DNA of 64,000 nt, taken from assembly GCA_000016765.1 (NCBI GenBank), contig CP000699.1, positions 4,777,501-4,841,500 of the forward strand. The letters are read 5' to 3'. A program made the position numbers and the translations under genes. The notes beneath the pieces were generated by a model, which saw only the letters and a program-made list of their open reading frames with translations, was not told the DNA's origin and ran no database searches. Shown here one piece after another: positions 56,138 through 63,958 of the stretch. The DNA comes from Rhizorhabdus wittichii RW1. GTDB lineage: Bacteria > Pseudomonadota > Alphaproteobacteria > Sphingomonadales > Sphingomonadaceae. Within the stretch, counting starts at the first letter, position 1; each line of letters opens with the position of its first letter.

Positions 56138-57325
56138 ATGAGGCCTGTCGCCAGGATATTGCTGCTCGGTTCGGGTGAGCTCGGCCGCGAGTTCGCCATC
56201 GCCGCCAAACGGCTGGGCGCCTATGTCATCGCCTGCGATTCCTATGAGAGGGCGCCGGCGATGCAGGTCGCCGACGACTATGAGGTCCTGTCGATGCTCG
56301 ACGGCGAGGCGCTCGCGGCGGTGATCGAGAAGCACCGGCCCGATCATATCGTCCCCGAGGTCGAAGCGATCCGCACCGAGGTGCTCCAGGATTTCGAGGA
56401 CAAGGGCTATTCGGTGGTGCCGTCGGCGCGCGCGACGATGCTGACGATGAACCGCGACCGCATCCGCGACGTCGCCGCGAACGAGCTGGGCCTCGCCACC
56501 TCGCGCTTCCTCTATGCCGAGACGCTCGACGAGATGCGCGCGGCGGTGAAGGCGGTCGGCATACCCTGCGTGGTGAAGCCGGTGATGTCCTCGTCGGGCA
56601 AGGGGCAGAGCATCGTCACCGCCGAGGAGGCCGTCGACGCCGCCTGGGACTATGCGGTCGAAGGGATGCGGGGCGACCGGCAGCGGGTGATCGTCGAGGC
56701 GTTCATCGCCTTCGACTATGAGATCACGCTGCTGACGATCCGGACGCGGCAGGGCGTGCTGTTCTGCGAGCCGATCGGGCATCGCCAGGAACTGGGCGAC
56801 TATCGCGAGAGCTGGCAGCCGACGCCGATGTCGAAGACCGCGCTCGCCGCCGCGCAGGACATGGCGCGCAAGGTGGTCGACGATCTCGGCGGCTATGGCC
56901 TGTTCGGGGTCGAGTTCTTCGTCGCCGGCGAGCAGGTGATCTTCTCCGAGCTGTCGCCGCGACCGCACGACACCGGCATGGTGACGCTGATCTCGCAGAA
57001 CCTGACCGAGTTCGACCTGCACGCCCGCGCGGTCCTCGGCCTGCCGATTCCGCATATCCACCTCAACGGCGCGGCGGCCTCGGCGGTCCTGCTGGCCGAT
57101 CGCCATGCCGAGGATTTCCGGATCGAGGGGCTGACGGAGGCCCTCGCGCCGGCGGCCGGCGTCGAGACCGACGTGCGGCTGTTCAGCAAGCCCGTCACCC
57201 GGCCGAACCGCCGCATGGGCGTGGCGCTGGCGCTGGCGCGCGACGGGACGGCCGACGACGCCCGCGCCGCGGCCTGCGCCGCCGTGGCGAAGCTCAGGAT
57301 CGTCTATGCGGGAGAAGAACGGTGA
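56138..57325 (+). CDS. purT: formate-dependent GAR formyltransferase PurT
   Basis: A 395-residue ATP-grasp enzyme, phosphoribosylglycinamide formyltransferase 2. It uses formate and ATP to formylate GAR in purine synthesis. Visible are ILLLGSGELGREFAIAAKRL, the ATP-grasp loop KPVMSSSGKGQSIV, VEAFIAFDYEITLLT and FSELSPRPHDTGMVTLISQN. Length is normal. The ATG at 56138 follows GAGGAG. The next gene (RidA) starts within its stop codon. Confidence 0.96.
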   Translation: MRPVARILLLGSGELGREFAIAAKRLGAYVIACDSYERAPAMQVADDYEVLSMLDGEALAAVIEKHRPDHIVPEVEAIRTEVLQDFEDKGYSVVPSARATMLTMNRDRIRDVAANELGLATSRFLYAETLDEMRAAVKAVGIPCVVKPVMSSSGKGQSIVTAEEAVDAAWDYAVEGMRGDRQRVIVEAFIAFDYEITLLTIRTRQGVLFCEPIGHRQELGDYRESWQPTPMSKTALAAAQDMARKVVDDLGGYGLFGVEFFVAGEQVIFSELSPRPHDTGMVTLISQNLTEFDLHARAVLGLPIPHIHLNGAAASAVLLADRHAEDFRIEGLTEALAPAAGVETDVRLFSKPVTRPNRRMGVALALARDGTADDARAAACAAVAKLRIVYAGEER

Positions 57326-57705
57326 CGCGCCACCTGATCTCCTCGGGATCGCCGTTCGAGAAACAGGTCGGCTACAGCCGGGCGCTGGTCGACGGCGACT
57401 GGGCGTTCGTGGCCGGAACCACGGGCTATGATCCCGAGACGCGGGTCATGCCCGACAGCGCCGCCGACCAGGCGCGCAATGCGCTGGCGTTGATCGCCCG
57501 GACGCTGGACGGTGCTGGTTTCGCGATGGCCGACGTGGTCCGCGCTACCTATTATTTCACGCGGGCCGATTATTGGGACGAGGTCGGGCCGGTGCTGGGC
57601 GAAGTGTTCGGCGAAATCCGCCCGGCGGCGACCGCCCTCATCGTCGGACTGATCAAGCCCGAGATGAAGGTGGAGATCGAGGTGACGGCGCTGCGGCGCC
57701 GCTGA
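57322..57705 (+). CDS. RidA/YjgF/UK114-family enamine/imine deaminase-like protein
   Basis: A 127-residue RidA-family protein starting with GTG at 57322, overlapping purT by 4 bp. The family arginine lies in EVFGEIRPAATALIVGLI, and the C-terminal MKVEIEVTALR is typical. RidA proteins hydrolyse reactive enamines or imines; several branches have other roles. The tight coupling to purT may only reflect shared expression. Confidence 0.92.
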   Translation: MTRHLISSGSPFEKQVGYSRALVDGDWAFVAGTTGYDPETRVMPDSAADQARNALALIARTLDGAGFAMADVVRATYYFTRADYWDEVGPVLGEVFGEIRPAATALIVGLIKPEMKVEIEVTALRRR

Positions 57706-57754
57706 ACCGGCGGTGCGGGCTCTCCCCCGGCCGCCAAGCTGAGGAGACGACGCG

Positions 57755-58777
57755 ATGCGCTACAAACCCCTGGGCCGGACCGGCCTCCACGTCTCCGAGC
57801 TCTGCCTCGGCACGATGACCTTCGGCGGCGGTTCCGAGGGGATGTGGGCGCCGATCGGCAATCTCCAGCAGGGCGACGTCGACCAGCTCCTGCGGCAGTC
57901 GCTCGATGCGGGGATCAACTTCGTCGATACCGCCAACGTCTATGGCGACGGCCGGTCCGAGCGGATCACCGGGCAGGCGATCCGCAACCTCGGCATCGCG
58001 CGCGACGAGATCGTCGTCGCGACCAAGGTGATGGGGCGGATGGGGAAGGGACCCAACCAGGTCGGTCTGTCGCGCTATCACATCATGGAGGCGGTCAAGG
58101 CCAGCCTGACCCGGCTCGGCCTCGATCATATCGACCTCTATCAGGTCCACGGCTTCGACGCGACGACGCCCATCGAGGAGACGATCGAGGCGCTCGATAC
58201 GCTCGTGCGCCACGGCCATGTCCGTTATGTCGGCGTGTCCAACTGGGCGGCGTGGCAGATCGTCAAGGCGCTGGGCATCAGCGAGCGGCGCGGGCTCGCG
58301 GGCTTCGCCTCGCTCCAGGCCTATTATTCGATCGCGGGCCGCGACCTCGAGCGCGAACTGGTGCCGATGATGCGATCGGAGGGGCTGGGCCTGATGGTGT
58401 GGAGCCCGCTCGCGGGCGGCCTGTTGTCCGGCAAGTTCGACATCGGCAACGAGACGAGCGGCGAGGGGCGTCGCGCCGACTTCGATTTCCCGCCGGTCGA
58501 TCGCGGGCGCGCGCGCGGCGTGATCGACGCGATGCGTCCGATCGCCGCCGCGAAGGGCGTCTCGGTGGCGCAGATCGCGCTGGCCTGGCTGCTGCACCAG
58601 CCCGCCGTCACCAGCGTGATCATCGGCGCCAGGCGCGCCGACCAACTCGCCGACAATATCGCATCGACCAAGGTGGTGCTGAGCGCGGACGAGCTGGCGG
58701 CGCTCGACGCTGCCGGCGCGCTGCCGGCGGAATATCCCGGCTGGATGTTCGATCGTCAATCGATCCGGTCACGCTGA
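57755..58777 (+). CDS. aldo/keto reductase
   Basis: A 340-residue NADPH-dependent aldo/keto reductase of the YajO/Tas-like branch (AKR families 11-13). The catalytic tetrad is visible as D and Y in NFVDTANVYGDGRSE, K in VVATKVMG and H in LYQVHGFD. The C-terminal AWLLHQPAVTSVIIGARRADQL binds the cofactor phosphate. The ATG follows GAGGAG. The substrate is unknown; it appears to be a single gene. Confidence 0.94.
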   Translation: MRYKPLGRTGLHVSELCLGTMTFGGGSEGMWAPIGNLQQGDVDQLLRQSLDAGINFVDTANVYGDGRSERITGQAIRNLGIARDEIVVATKVMGRMGKGPNQVGLSRYHIMEAVKASLTRLGLDHIDLYQVHGFDATTPIEETIEALDTLVRHGHVRYVGVSNWAAWQIVKALGISERRGLAGFASLQAYYSIAGRDLERELVPMMRSEGLGLMVWSPLAGGLLSGKFDIGNETSGEGRRADFDFPPVDRGRARGVIDAMRPIAAAKGVSVAQIALAWLLHQPAVTSVIIGARRADQLADNIASTKVVLSADELAALDAAGALPAEYPGWMFDRQSIRSR

Positions 58778-58879
58778 GTGGGGCGTGATGCGCCAGAAAT
58801 TGGATAATTATGACAATATTTGGTGATAAGTTCGGTGGCTGTTTTTAAAAAATCACAGTTTTTTCAGGGGAAATGCATT

Positions 58880-58895
58880 TGGCACGGTTCCTGCT
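58880..58895 (+). promoter_or_regulatory. sigma-54-like promoter upstream of urcA-type gene
   Basis: TGGCACGGTTCCTGCT (58880-58895) matches the RpoN consensus TGGCACG-N4-TTGCW with one change (C for T before TGC), and the GG and GC pairs have the correct spacing. The start of transcription would be near 58906. A 7-bp hairpin, GATGTGC (58900-58906)/GCACATC (58916-58922), lies in the predicted leader just before the ribosome site AAAGGGA. Confidence 0.5.
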
Positions 58896-58937
58896 GAGAG
58901 ATGTGCATCCACAACGCACATCGAAAGGGACGTTACA

Positions 58938-59252
58938 ATGCAGACCTTCAAGAACACCGTCGCCGGCACCTTCGCCCTGGTCGCCACCTTCGTTACCGTC
59001 GCCGCGGCGACCCCGCTGCGGGCCGAGCCGGTCAGCGTTCCGGTCGCCTATGGCGATCTCGACATCCAGAGCGAGGCCGGTGCCGCCCGCCTCGACGCCC
59101 GCATCCGCCGCGCGGCTTATGAGGTTTGCGGCCAGGCCGACGTCGCCACCAGCATCAAGGTCGCCAATTGCCGCCAGGATGCGATCGGCGCCGCCAAGGC
59201 CAAGCTGGCCATGGCCGGCCAGGGTTCGGAGCTGAAGCTCGCCGCCCGCTGA
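58938..59252 (+). CDS. UrcA-family exported protein
   Basis: A 104-residue UrcA-family protein: a signal peptide (NTVAGTFALVATFVTVAAA), then VSVPVAYGDLDIQSEAGAARLDARIRRAAYEVC and a second cysteine in ANCRQDAIGAA, the conserved pair. UrcA proteins are common in sphingomonads and caulobacters, periplasmic and of unknown function. The ATG follows AAAGGGACG. A sigma-54-like site lies upstream and a hairpin terminator downstream. Confidence 0.92.
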   Translation: MQTFKNTVAGTFALVATFVTVAAATPLRAEPVSVPVAYGDLDIQSEAGAARLDARIRRAAYEVCGQADVATSIKVANCRQDAIGAAKAKLAMAGQGSELKLAAR

Positions 59253-59278
59253 TCCGGGCACCATCGATGGCCTCCAGC

Positions 59279-59321
59279 AAGGCCGCCAGACGAAGGTCCT
59301 CCAGCCTTCCCTGGCGGCCTT
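59279..59321. terminator. hairpin after urcA-type gene; rest of 371-bp gap empty
   Basis: AAGGCCGCCAG (59279-59289) and CTGGCGGCCTT (59311-59321) pair perfectly over 11 bp with a 21-base loop, 26 bp after the UrcA stop. It probably ends that transcript, though no T-run follows. The rest of the gap up to 59623 contains a poor open frame (59376-59627) without family likeness; I see nothing else there. Confidence 0.55.
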
Positions 59322-59623
59322 TGCCGTTGGGGGGCGGCAAGCCGCACATTTCCTAGGCGCGGGGCAATTTTTCCTTTGGCGCGCGGCGGTGGCGCTGTGG
59401 GTAGAGGCAGGTCCGTGAAGGGGCACATGGACCAACTCGAGCGGCTGGCCGGCACAGGCCCGATCGCGATCGCCGCCCGCCTGGGGTCGCGCGCCGCCAT
59501 CGTTCACGGATTGACGGATCGTCTTCCAGCTACAACGATGCGGATCATGGCTGACCGATTTGCTGATCTGCCCCGCCGACCTCGTCCCGGAGGTGCGGCA
59601 CCTCGCCGGAGATCGCTCCGCCG

Positions 59624-60418
59624 ATGATTCCCGTGGATTGGCTCAACGCGCTCGCCGGCCTGCTGGTCGGGACCATTGTCGGCATGACGGGCGTCGGCGG
59701 CGGATCGCTGATGTCGCCCATCCTGATCCTGCTGTTCGGTGTCGCCCCGGCGACGGCGGTCGGCACCGACCTGTGGTTCGCCGCGGCGACCAAGACGGTC
59801 GGGTCGATCGTCCACCACCGGCAGAACAGTGCCGACCATCGCATCGTCGGATGGCTGTGCCTGGGCAGCATCCCCGCAGCGGTGCTGACGCTGGTGCTGC
59901 TCTTCGAGTTCGGCGGGCATCAGGAGAAGAGCGGGTTCATCGTCACCCTGCTCGGCGGCATGCTGATCATAACCTCGTTCGCGACGCTGTTCCGGCGCCG
60001 GCTCGTCCACGCGATGATCGACACCGACGACGAGGTGAAGGCGCGCCGTTTCATCCGGTTCCAGCCGGTCCTGACCGTCGCGGCGGGGGCGGTGCTCGGG
60101 ACGCTCGTCACGCTGACGTCGGTCGGGGCGGGGGCGTTGGGGGCGACGCTGCTGCTGATGCTCTATCCGCTACGGCTGACCGCGCGGAAACTGGTCGGCA
60201 CCGACATCATGCACGCGGTGCCGCTCACCCTGGTCGGAGGGATCGGCTATCTGATCGCCGGAAGCGTCGACCTGCGGCTGCTCGGCATGCTGCTGATCGG
60301 ATCGATCCCCGGCATCGTCATCGGATCGCGGTTGACCCTGTGGCTGGACGAGCGGATCATCCAGCGCTGCCTGGCGGTGGTGCTGTTCATCACCGGCATC
60401 AAGCTGGTGACCGTTTAG
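59624..60418 (+). CDS. TauE/SafE-family anion exporter
   Basis: A 264-residue membrane protein of the TauE/SafE (DUF81) family with about eight helices in two repeats: GTIVGMTGVGGGSLMSPILIL and later LGTLVTLTSVGAGALGATLL. Members export sulfite, sulfoacetate or similar organic anions. A charged loop HAMIDTDDEVKARRFIRFQ separates the halves. No sulfur-metabolism genes are adjacent. The ATG at 59624 is weakly supported by GGAGATCGC upstream. Confidence 0.92.
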   Translation: MIPVDWLNALAGLLVGTIVGMTGVGGGSLMSPILILLFGVAPATAVGTDLWFAAATKTVGSIVHHRQNSADHRIVGWLCLGSIPAAVLTLVLLFEFGGHQEKSGFIVTLLGGMLIITSFATLFRRRLVHAMIDTDDEVKARRFIRFQPVLTVAAGAVLGTLVTLTSVGAGALGATLLLMLYPLRLTARKLVGTDIMHAVPLTLVGGIGYLIAGSVDLRLLGMLLIGSIPGIVIGSRLTLWLDERIIQRCLAVVLFITGIKLVTV

Positions 60419-60420
60419 GG

Positions 60421-60525
60421 CGATTTGCGATCCGATCGAAGCAGGTCGGTCGCTCCGGATATTTGTCCTGCAGCGGTTTCTGGATCGCCGGATGTTTCCA
60501 TTCCCCTGGAAATCGCTTCATGGAC
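60421..60525. repeat. decayed copy of the MITE-like repeat; rest of gap empty
   Basis: This stretch aligns over its length with the element at 62461-62570, in the same orientation. Shared blocks are GCGATCCGAT near 60424, the core GGATGTTTCCAT near 60493 and GGAAATCGCT near 60511, but the palindromes are mutated. It fills the first third of the 335-bp gap between the TauE gene and the DUF3237 gene. I see no gene in the remaining part, which is less GC-rich and must hold the next promoter. Confidence 0.6.
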
Positions 60526-60753
60526 GAGCGGCCTTGTTCGCCGTCCCATGGTCCTGTTGACCTCGGTCCGTCGGTCGTTCCGCCTGAAATGGAATGGGAT
60601 GCTTCGCGGGAGCAGCCGCACGACGGAAGCGGTGCAGATATCGGGAAAGCGAGTTGAATGTAACTTTGCGCGGCGTCAATTTTCCACACGCGATATCCGC
60701 AAAAAGAACATCGATACCGCTGAGATCCGGATAATGGAGAGGAACGAATCCGC

Positions 60754-61185
60754 ATGTCCATGGCGTTGCGCCCCTTTGGGATCATGAGGATATTTCCCGA
60801 TTTTTCGATCCGCCATGACGGCCCCATCGCGATGAGACTGGCAGCGCGTCTCGGTCGGCTCGAATGGCGCAACGAACTATTGGGCGATGTTAGCATGCAT
60901 GTGGGCATGGGCAGCTATCTTCAAGGCGCCCACGCCGCTCATGTAACCGTGCGAATGTCGTTGCAGGCCGGTGACGGCACGCCATTCTACTTCCAGTATA
61001 TTTCTGTCGGCGAAATGGAGGCGCATCTCCGCGGCGAAGCGCCGGTCATGCTTTCCGGACAAATCGAGATCGACCCGCGCCATGAAGACTTTTCCTGGCT
61101 CAATCGCGTGCAGCTGGTCGGTCGAGGCATGTTGTCGGAAATGCCCCTCTGTCAAAGTTATGAGATGGCCATTTTGGAGGGCTAG
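60754..61185 (+). CDS. DUF3237-family protein
   Basis: A 143-residue protein ending with the DUF3237 pattern DFSWLNRVQLVGRGMLSE, then QSYEMAIL, and containing MSLQAGDGTPFYFQYISVGE in the middle. DUF3237 proteins are small beta-barrel-like proteins of unknown function, often near catabolic genes. AGAGGA precedes the ATG. Base composition is clearly lower in GC than the flanking genes. It is followed by an AhpD-like and a SnoaL-like gene, all on one strand. Confidence 0.8.
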   Translation: MSMALRPFGIMRIFPDFSIRHDGPIAMRLAARLGRLEWRNELLGDVSMHVGMGSYLQGAHAAHVTVRMSLQAGDGTPFYFQYISVGEMEAHLRGEAPVMLSGQIEIDPRHEDFSWLNRVQLVGRGMLSEMPLCQSYEMAILEG

Positions 61186-61273
61186 GCCTTCGCGGCAGGC
61201 CGCTCCCATGACATCCCTATTCGATCGGATCATCGCGTTGTTTTATAATAGATAATAAATATTTCAGGAGAAA

Positions 61274-61834
61274 ATGATGCGTATATCGATACCGGATGAC
61301 AATCCTGATCCTTTCTCCAGCCTGGGAGATTATTTTTCGCCGGAGATGGTCAGGGCATCCAATGGTTTTTCGCAAACTGTCTACAAGAAAACAAAATTGC
61401 CGTTGCGCATATTCGAAGGCGCCAGGGCGCGTACGGCTGAAATCAACGGATGCATGGTTTGTCGAGCGTTTCGCGCCAAAAGGGATTTGCAGGATTTCTA
61501 TAAATCATCGGGCGTTGATTCATCCAATACGGTAATCGAAAATGGCGCCGCTCCAGACGAAGAATTCTACCAGAATATAACGAACTGGAAATCATATCCG
61601 GCCTATAGCGAACGTGAGAGGCTGGCCATCGAATATGCGGAACGCTTCTGCATCGAGCCGCAAGCCCTGGCGAAGGACGATATCTTCTGGGAAAGGACCA
61701 AACGCGTATTCTCGGATGAGGAAATCGTCGACCTCAGCCAATGCGTGGCGTCTTTCATCGCGACCGGCCGGGTCGCTCACGTCCTCGGCCTGGACAAGGT
61801 CTGTTCCATCATCGAACTGGGCGCCGCAGAATAG
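61274..61834 (+). CDS. AhpD/carboxymuconolactone decarboxylase-like protein
   Basis: A 186-residue protein of the AhpD/CMD fold. The motif ARARTAEINGCMVCRAFRAK carries C60-x2-C63, the redox pair of alkylhydroperoxidase-like members, and the C-terminal half has the helical ERERLAIEYAERFC and DEEIVDLSQCVASFIATGR segments. The catalytic histidine usually found three residues after the second cysteine is absent here (CRAF), so activity may differ. GGAG precedes the tandem ATGs. GC content is low for this genome. Confidence 0.83.
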   Translation: MMRISIPDDNPDPFSSLGDYFSPEMVRASNGFSQTVYKKTKLPLRIFEGARARTAEINGCMVCRAFRAKRDLQDFYKSSGVDSSNTVIENGAAPDEEFYQNITNWKSYPAYSERERLAIEYAERFCIEPQALAKDDIFWERTKRVFSDEEIVDLSQCVASFIATGRVAHVLGLDKVCSIIELGAAE

Positions 61835-61939
61835 ACCCGCGCCCGCCTGCGGGCCGCCGCTTCCTGAAGGCAACGGCTATTCCGTTCACCCGACCGGGCG
61901 ACCCGTTGCCTTCGATATCCTGTGGAAAGGGACGCGATC

Positions 61940-62383
61940 ATGAGCGGTGATATTCGCGCGGCCATCACGGACCAGTTGGGCAATTTCGCCCGACTTTTGG
62001 ACAGGAAGAGCTGGGGAGCGCTCGACCGGGTGTTTTCCGCCGAGGTCGCTTTCGATTATGGGGAAGGGCGTAAGGGGGCAGGGCTGCCCGCATTGCGCGA
62101 TCTCTTTCGCCGTCATCTCGATCTGTGCGGCCCATCCCAGCACTTGCTTGGCAGCATCGTAATCGATCTGACCGATCCCTCCGCGCCGATCAGCTTCAGC
62201 TATGTCCAGGCGAGACATTGCGGGAAGGGCGAAACCGCTGGTGAATGGTTCGACACGAGTGGCGAGTATAGCGATACCTGGCGACGCGCGCAGGGCGAAT
62301 GGAAGATCGTCCAACGGGTCGCGGACTTCCCCTTGATAGCAGGCAATCCCGAAGTGATCGCGTTCGATCAGGTGGAGCCATAG
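61940..62383 (+). CDS. SnoaL-like (NTF2-fold) protein
   Basis: A 147-residue NTF2/SnoaL-fold protein: AITDQLGNFARLLDRKSWGAL, VFSAEVAFDYGEGRKG, PSQHLLGSIVIDL and YSDTWRRAQGEWKIVQRVADF. This matches the bile-acid dehydratase/SnoaL-4 style cone fold, with D and H residues placed for acid-base chemistry. The ATG at 61940 follows AAAGGG. It closes the three-gene lower-GC module and lies just before an intact MITE-like repeat. Confidence 0.85.
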   Translation: MSGDIRAAITDQLGNFARLLDRKSWGALDRVFSAEVAFDYGEGRKGAGLPALRDLFRRHLDLCGPSQHLLGSIVIDLTDPSAPISFSYVQARHCGKGETAGEWFDTSGEYSDTWRRAQGEWKIVQRVADFPLIAGNPEVIAFDQVEP

Positions 62384-62460
62384 GCTACGGACTTCGACCG
62401 GAACGCCATCTGCAAATGTTCGCCGCCACCATCCCATGGTGGTGCTGATCGAGTCTCGAG

Positions 62461-62570
62461 CCTAGAGCGGTTCACGATCCGATTGCATCGGATCGGCCGC
62501 TCTAGGCTGTTGTTTTACCGCGATTTCCGAGTCGGCAGATGTTTCCATCTGCCTAGAAATCGCTCTAAAG
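62461..62570. repeat. MITE-like palindromic element
   Basis: About 110 bp made of nested palindromes. CCTAGAGCGG (62461) pairs with CCGCTCTAGG (62497); inside, GATCCGAT (62476) pairs with ATCGGATC (62487). A second unit has GCGATTTC (62520) with GAAATCGC (62556) around GGCAGATG (62534) and CATCTGCC (62546). The outer ends TAGAGCG and CGCTCTA are inverted, as in a non-autonomous mobile element. No coding sequence lies inside. A decayed copy lies at 60421-60525. Confidence 0.72.
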
Positions 62571-62801
62571 GGCGGCGCGTTCGATCATCGCCCAACTCAC
62601 TCCCGGAAAGGCGTCCTCGATCAGCCGGCGGGCGAGCAAGCGGCTCGTCTCCGCGCAGTGGTCCGCCCGCTGCGCGGCCTCGGCATGCCGGTCGCGGTTG
62701 CCCGGCGACAGGTCGTGATGGCGGGCATCCTCCTCCGCCTGCGCGATGGCGGACAGGACCGAGGCGAGCCGGAGGCCGCGATGTGCCGTGCCGTCGCTCA
62801 T
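62565..62801 (-). CDS. small hypothetical protein
   Basis: A 78-residue acidic/basic mixed helical protein (LASVLSAIAQAEEDARHHDL, then CAETSRLLARRLIEDAFPG). I recognise no family. It overlaps the preceding small gene by 4 bp (62798-62801), which supports both as a real two-gene unit. Its 3' end touches the MITE-like element. Confidence 0.6.
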   Translation of the reverse strand: MSDGTAHRGLRLASVLSAIAQAEEDARHHDLSPGNRDRHAEAAQRADHCAETSRLLARRLIEDAFPGVSWAMIERAAL

Positions 62802-63064
62802 GCCTCGCGCCCGCCCGCATCGATCCAGGCGCCGTGGATCGCGTCGATCTCGAACAGATCATAGGCGGCGTGAAGACAGTCGGCCCAGGCCGCGTCGCGC
62901 AATCCGGCGGCGGTGGCGAACAGGCGCCGGTCGCGATCGTCGGCATAGCCGCGACGGGCCGCCGCCGTCGCCGACCAATGGCGGAGATTACGCAGCGCGC
63001 GCTGGAGCGCGTCGATCTCGATCACCTCGCGGCAACCGGTGTCGATGATTGGTTGGAAGGTCAT
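62798..63064 (-). CDS. small hypothetical protein
   Basis: An 88-residue protein starting MTFQPIIDTGCREVIEID, with a helical body (LQRALRNLRHWSATAAARRGY, then CLHAAYDLFEIDAIHGAW). No family recognised. The ATG at 63064 has GGAG five bases upstream, better than the ATG at 63085. Upstream is an AT-rich promoter region with the inverted repeat TACAA-N5-TTGTA at 63094-63108. It is translationally coupled to the next small gene. Confidence 0.62.
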   Translation of the reverse strand: MTFQPIIDTGCREVIEIDALQRALRNLRHWSATAAARRGYADDRDRRLFATAAGLRDAAWADCLHAAYDLFEIDAIHGAWIDAGGREA

Positions 63065-63298
63065 CACGGCTCCGGAAAGAGTCATGCCTTATATACAATA
63101 TTCTTGTACAAAGTCAATCTAGATTCTGGGACCCGAGGTCCGCTGCCCGGTCCATTTGTTAAAAGCTGTTAAGCAATCAAATGAAGGGTTTGGCTGTCAT
63201 GGTGTGAACAATTGTAACTTCGACGGAAGTCCTATTTTCTTGTTTACCATTGAGGCGCACAGCGGAGAGGCGGACGCTATGGGCAAAGGTGAGTCGCG

Positions 63299-63544
63299 AT
63301 GAACATGATGACGACGGACTGGGTAGAGCAGGCGGAGGACCTTCCCTTCGACGCCCTCGCCCGGATGGGGCTTCCCCTCATCGAACAGCAGCGGCCTCGG
63401 CCGCCGGCCTGGATGATCGCCCCGTCCTTCCGGGCGGAGCCGGCCGCCATCATGTCCGGCGGCACCGATCCCCAGGCGGGTTCCGCCTCGGCCGCCATGC
63501 AACCTTATCGTTCGATTCGCGACGTTCCCCGCCGGGTCCGATAG
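63299..63544 (+). CDS. small hypothetical protein
   Basis: An 81-residue protein, MNMMTTDWVEQAEDLPFDAL, then MGLPLIEQQRPRPPAWMIAPSF and a basic end RSIRDVPRRVR. No family recognised. AAAGGTGAG precedes the ATG, and a strong rho-independent terminator follows 9 bp after the stop on the same strand, which supports it as a real gene over the open frames on the other strand. Confidence 0.62.
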   Translation: MNMMTTDWVEQAEDLPFDALARMGLPLIEQQRPRPPAWMIAPSFRAEPAAIMSGGTDPQAGSASAAMQPYRSIRDVPRRVR

Positions 63545-63553
63545 GCTCGGCCT

Positions 63554-63585
63554 GCCCGCGGTTTCCCCGCCGCGGGCATTTTTTT
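63554..63585 (+). terminator. rho-independent terminator
   Basis: GCCCGCGG (63554-63561) and CCGCGGGC (63570-63577) form a perfect 8-bp stem with an 8-base loop, followed by ATTTTTTT. It terminates plus-strand transcription after the small gene at 63299-63544. Confidence 0.88.
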
Positions 63586-63604
63586 GCGCCATCGATAGGA
63601 AAAA

Positions 63605-63636
63605 TCCTAGACATGTAGGATCGGATGGATAGGATC
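63605..63636. promoter_or_regulatory. ATCCTA-N6-TAGGAT repeat upstream of small Cys-rich gene
   Basis: ATCCTA (63605-63610) is mirrored by TAGGAT (63617-63622) and a third TAGGAT stands at 63631-63636. The group lies 32-63 bp before the start at 63668 and is probably part of its promoter or an operator. Confidence 0.35.
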
Positions 63637-63667
63637 GAACATAACGAGAACAAACGCGAGTCGATCC

Positions 63668-63958
63668 ATGGGCGAACCGGTCTATCGGGCGTCGCCGGGC
63701 TGCCATCTCAACTGCCCGGCCTGCGACATCAGATGTGCGATCCTGGCCGGCGAGGCCCACGACGCCTGGCAGGCGATGCAGCGTCTTCGCCGGGAGCAGG
63801 CCAATGCGCCCGAACCGGCACGGGCGGCGATGTTGTCGCGCGCTGAAGCGCGGATGGCAGACGCCGCGCAAGCGTTTGCGCGAGCGCGTCGCGACGGCCG
63901 GCGGGGACCTCGTCCTCCAGCATGGTCTCGAACATGCGGGTCAGGGCTTCTTCACTAG
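63668..63958 (+). CDS. small Cys-cluster hypothetical protein
   Basis: A 96-residue open frame. Its start has a cysteine cluster, GCHLNCPACDIRC (C-x3-C-x2-C-x3-C), which could bind zinc or an iron-sulfur cluster, followed by a long helix (EAHDAWQAMQRLRREQANAP). Codon use is typical up to about residue 76 and then breaks down, where it runs antisense to the gene at the right edge. The real protein may therefore be shorter or its 3' end may overlap its neighbour. No family recognised. Confidence 0.5.
   Translation: MGEPVYRASPGCHLNCPACDIRCAILAGEAHDAWQAMQRLRREQANAPEPARAAMLSRAEARMADAAQAFARARRDGRRGPRPPAWSRTCGSGLLH

Noticed and set aside
55978-56208. Longer starts for the diguanylate cyclase
   Set aside because: The added codons are atypical for this genome and would run into the purT start region; a GTG at 55977 has a purine-rich site upstream.
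59376-59627. An 83-codon plus-strand frame before the TauE-type gene
   Set aside because: Arg/Pro-rich, poor codon use, no ribosome site and no family likeness.
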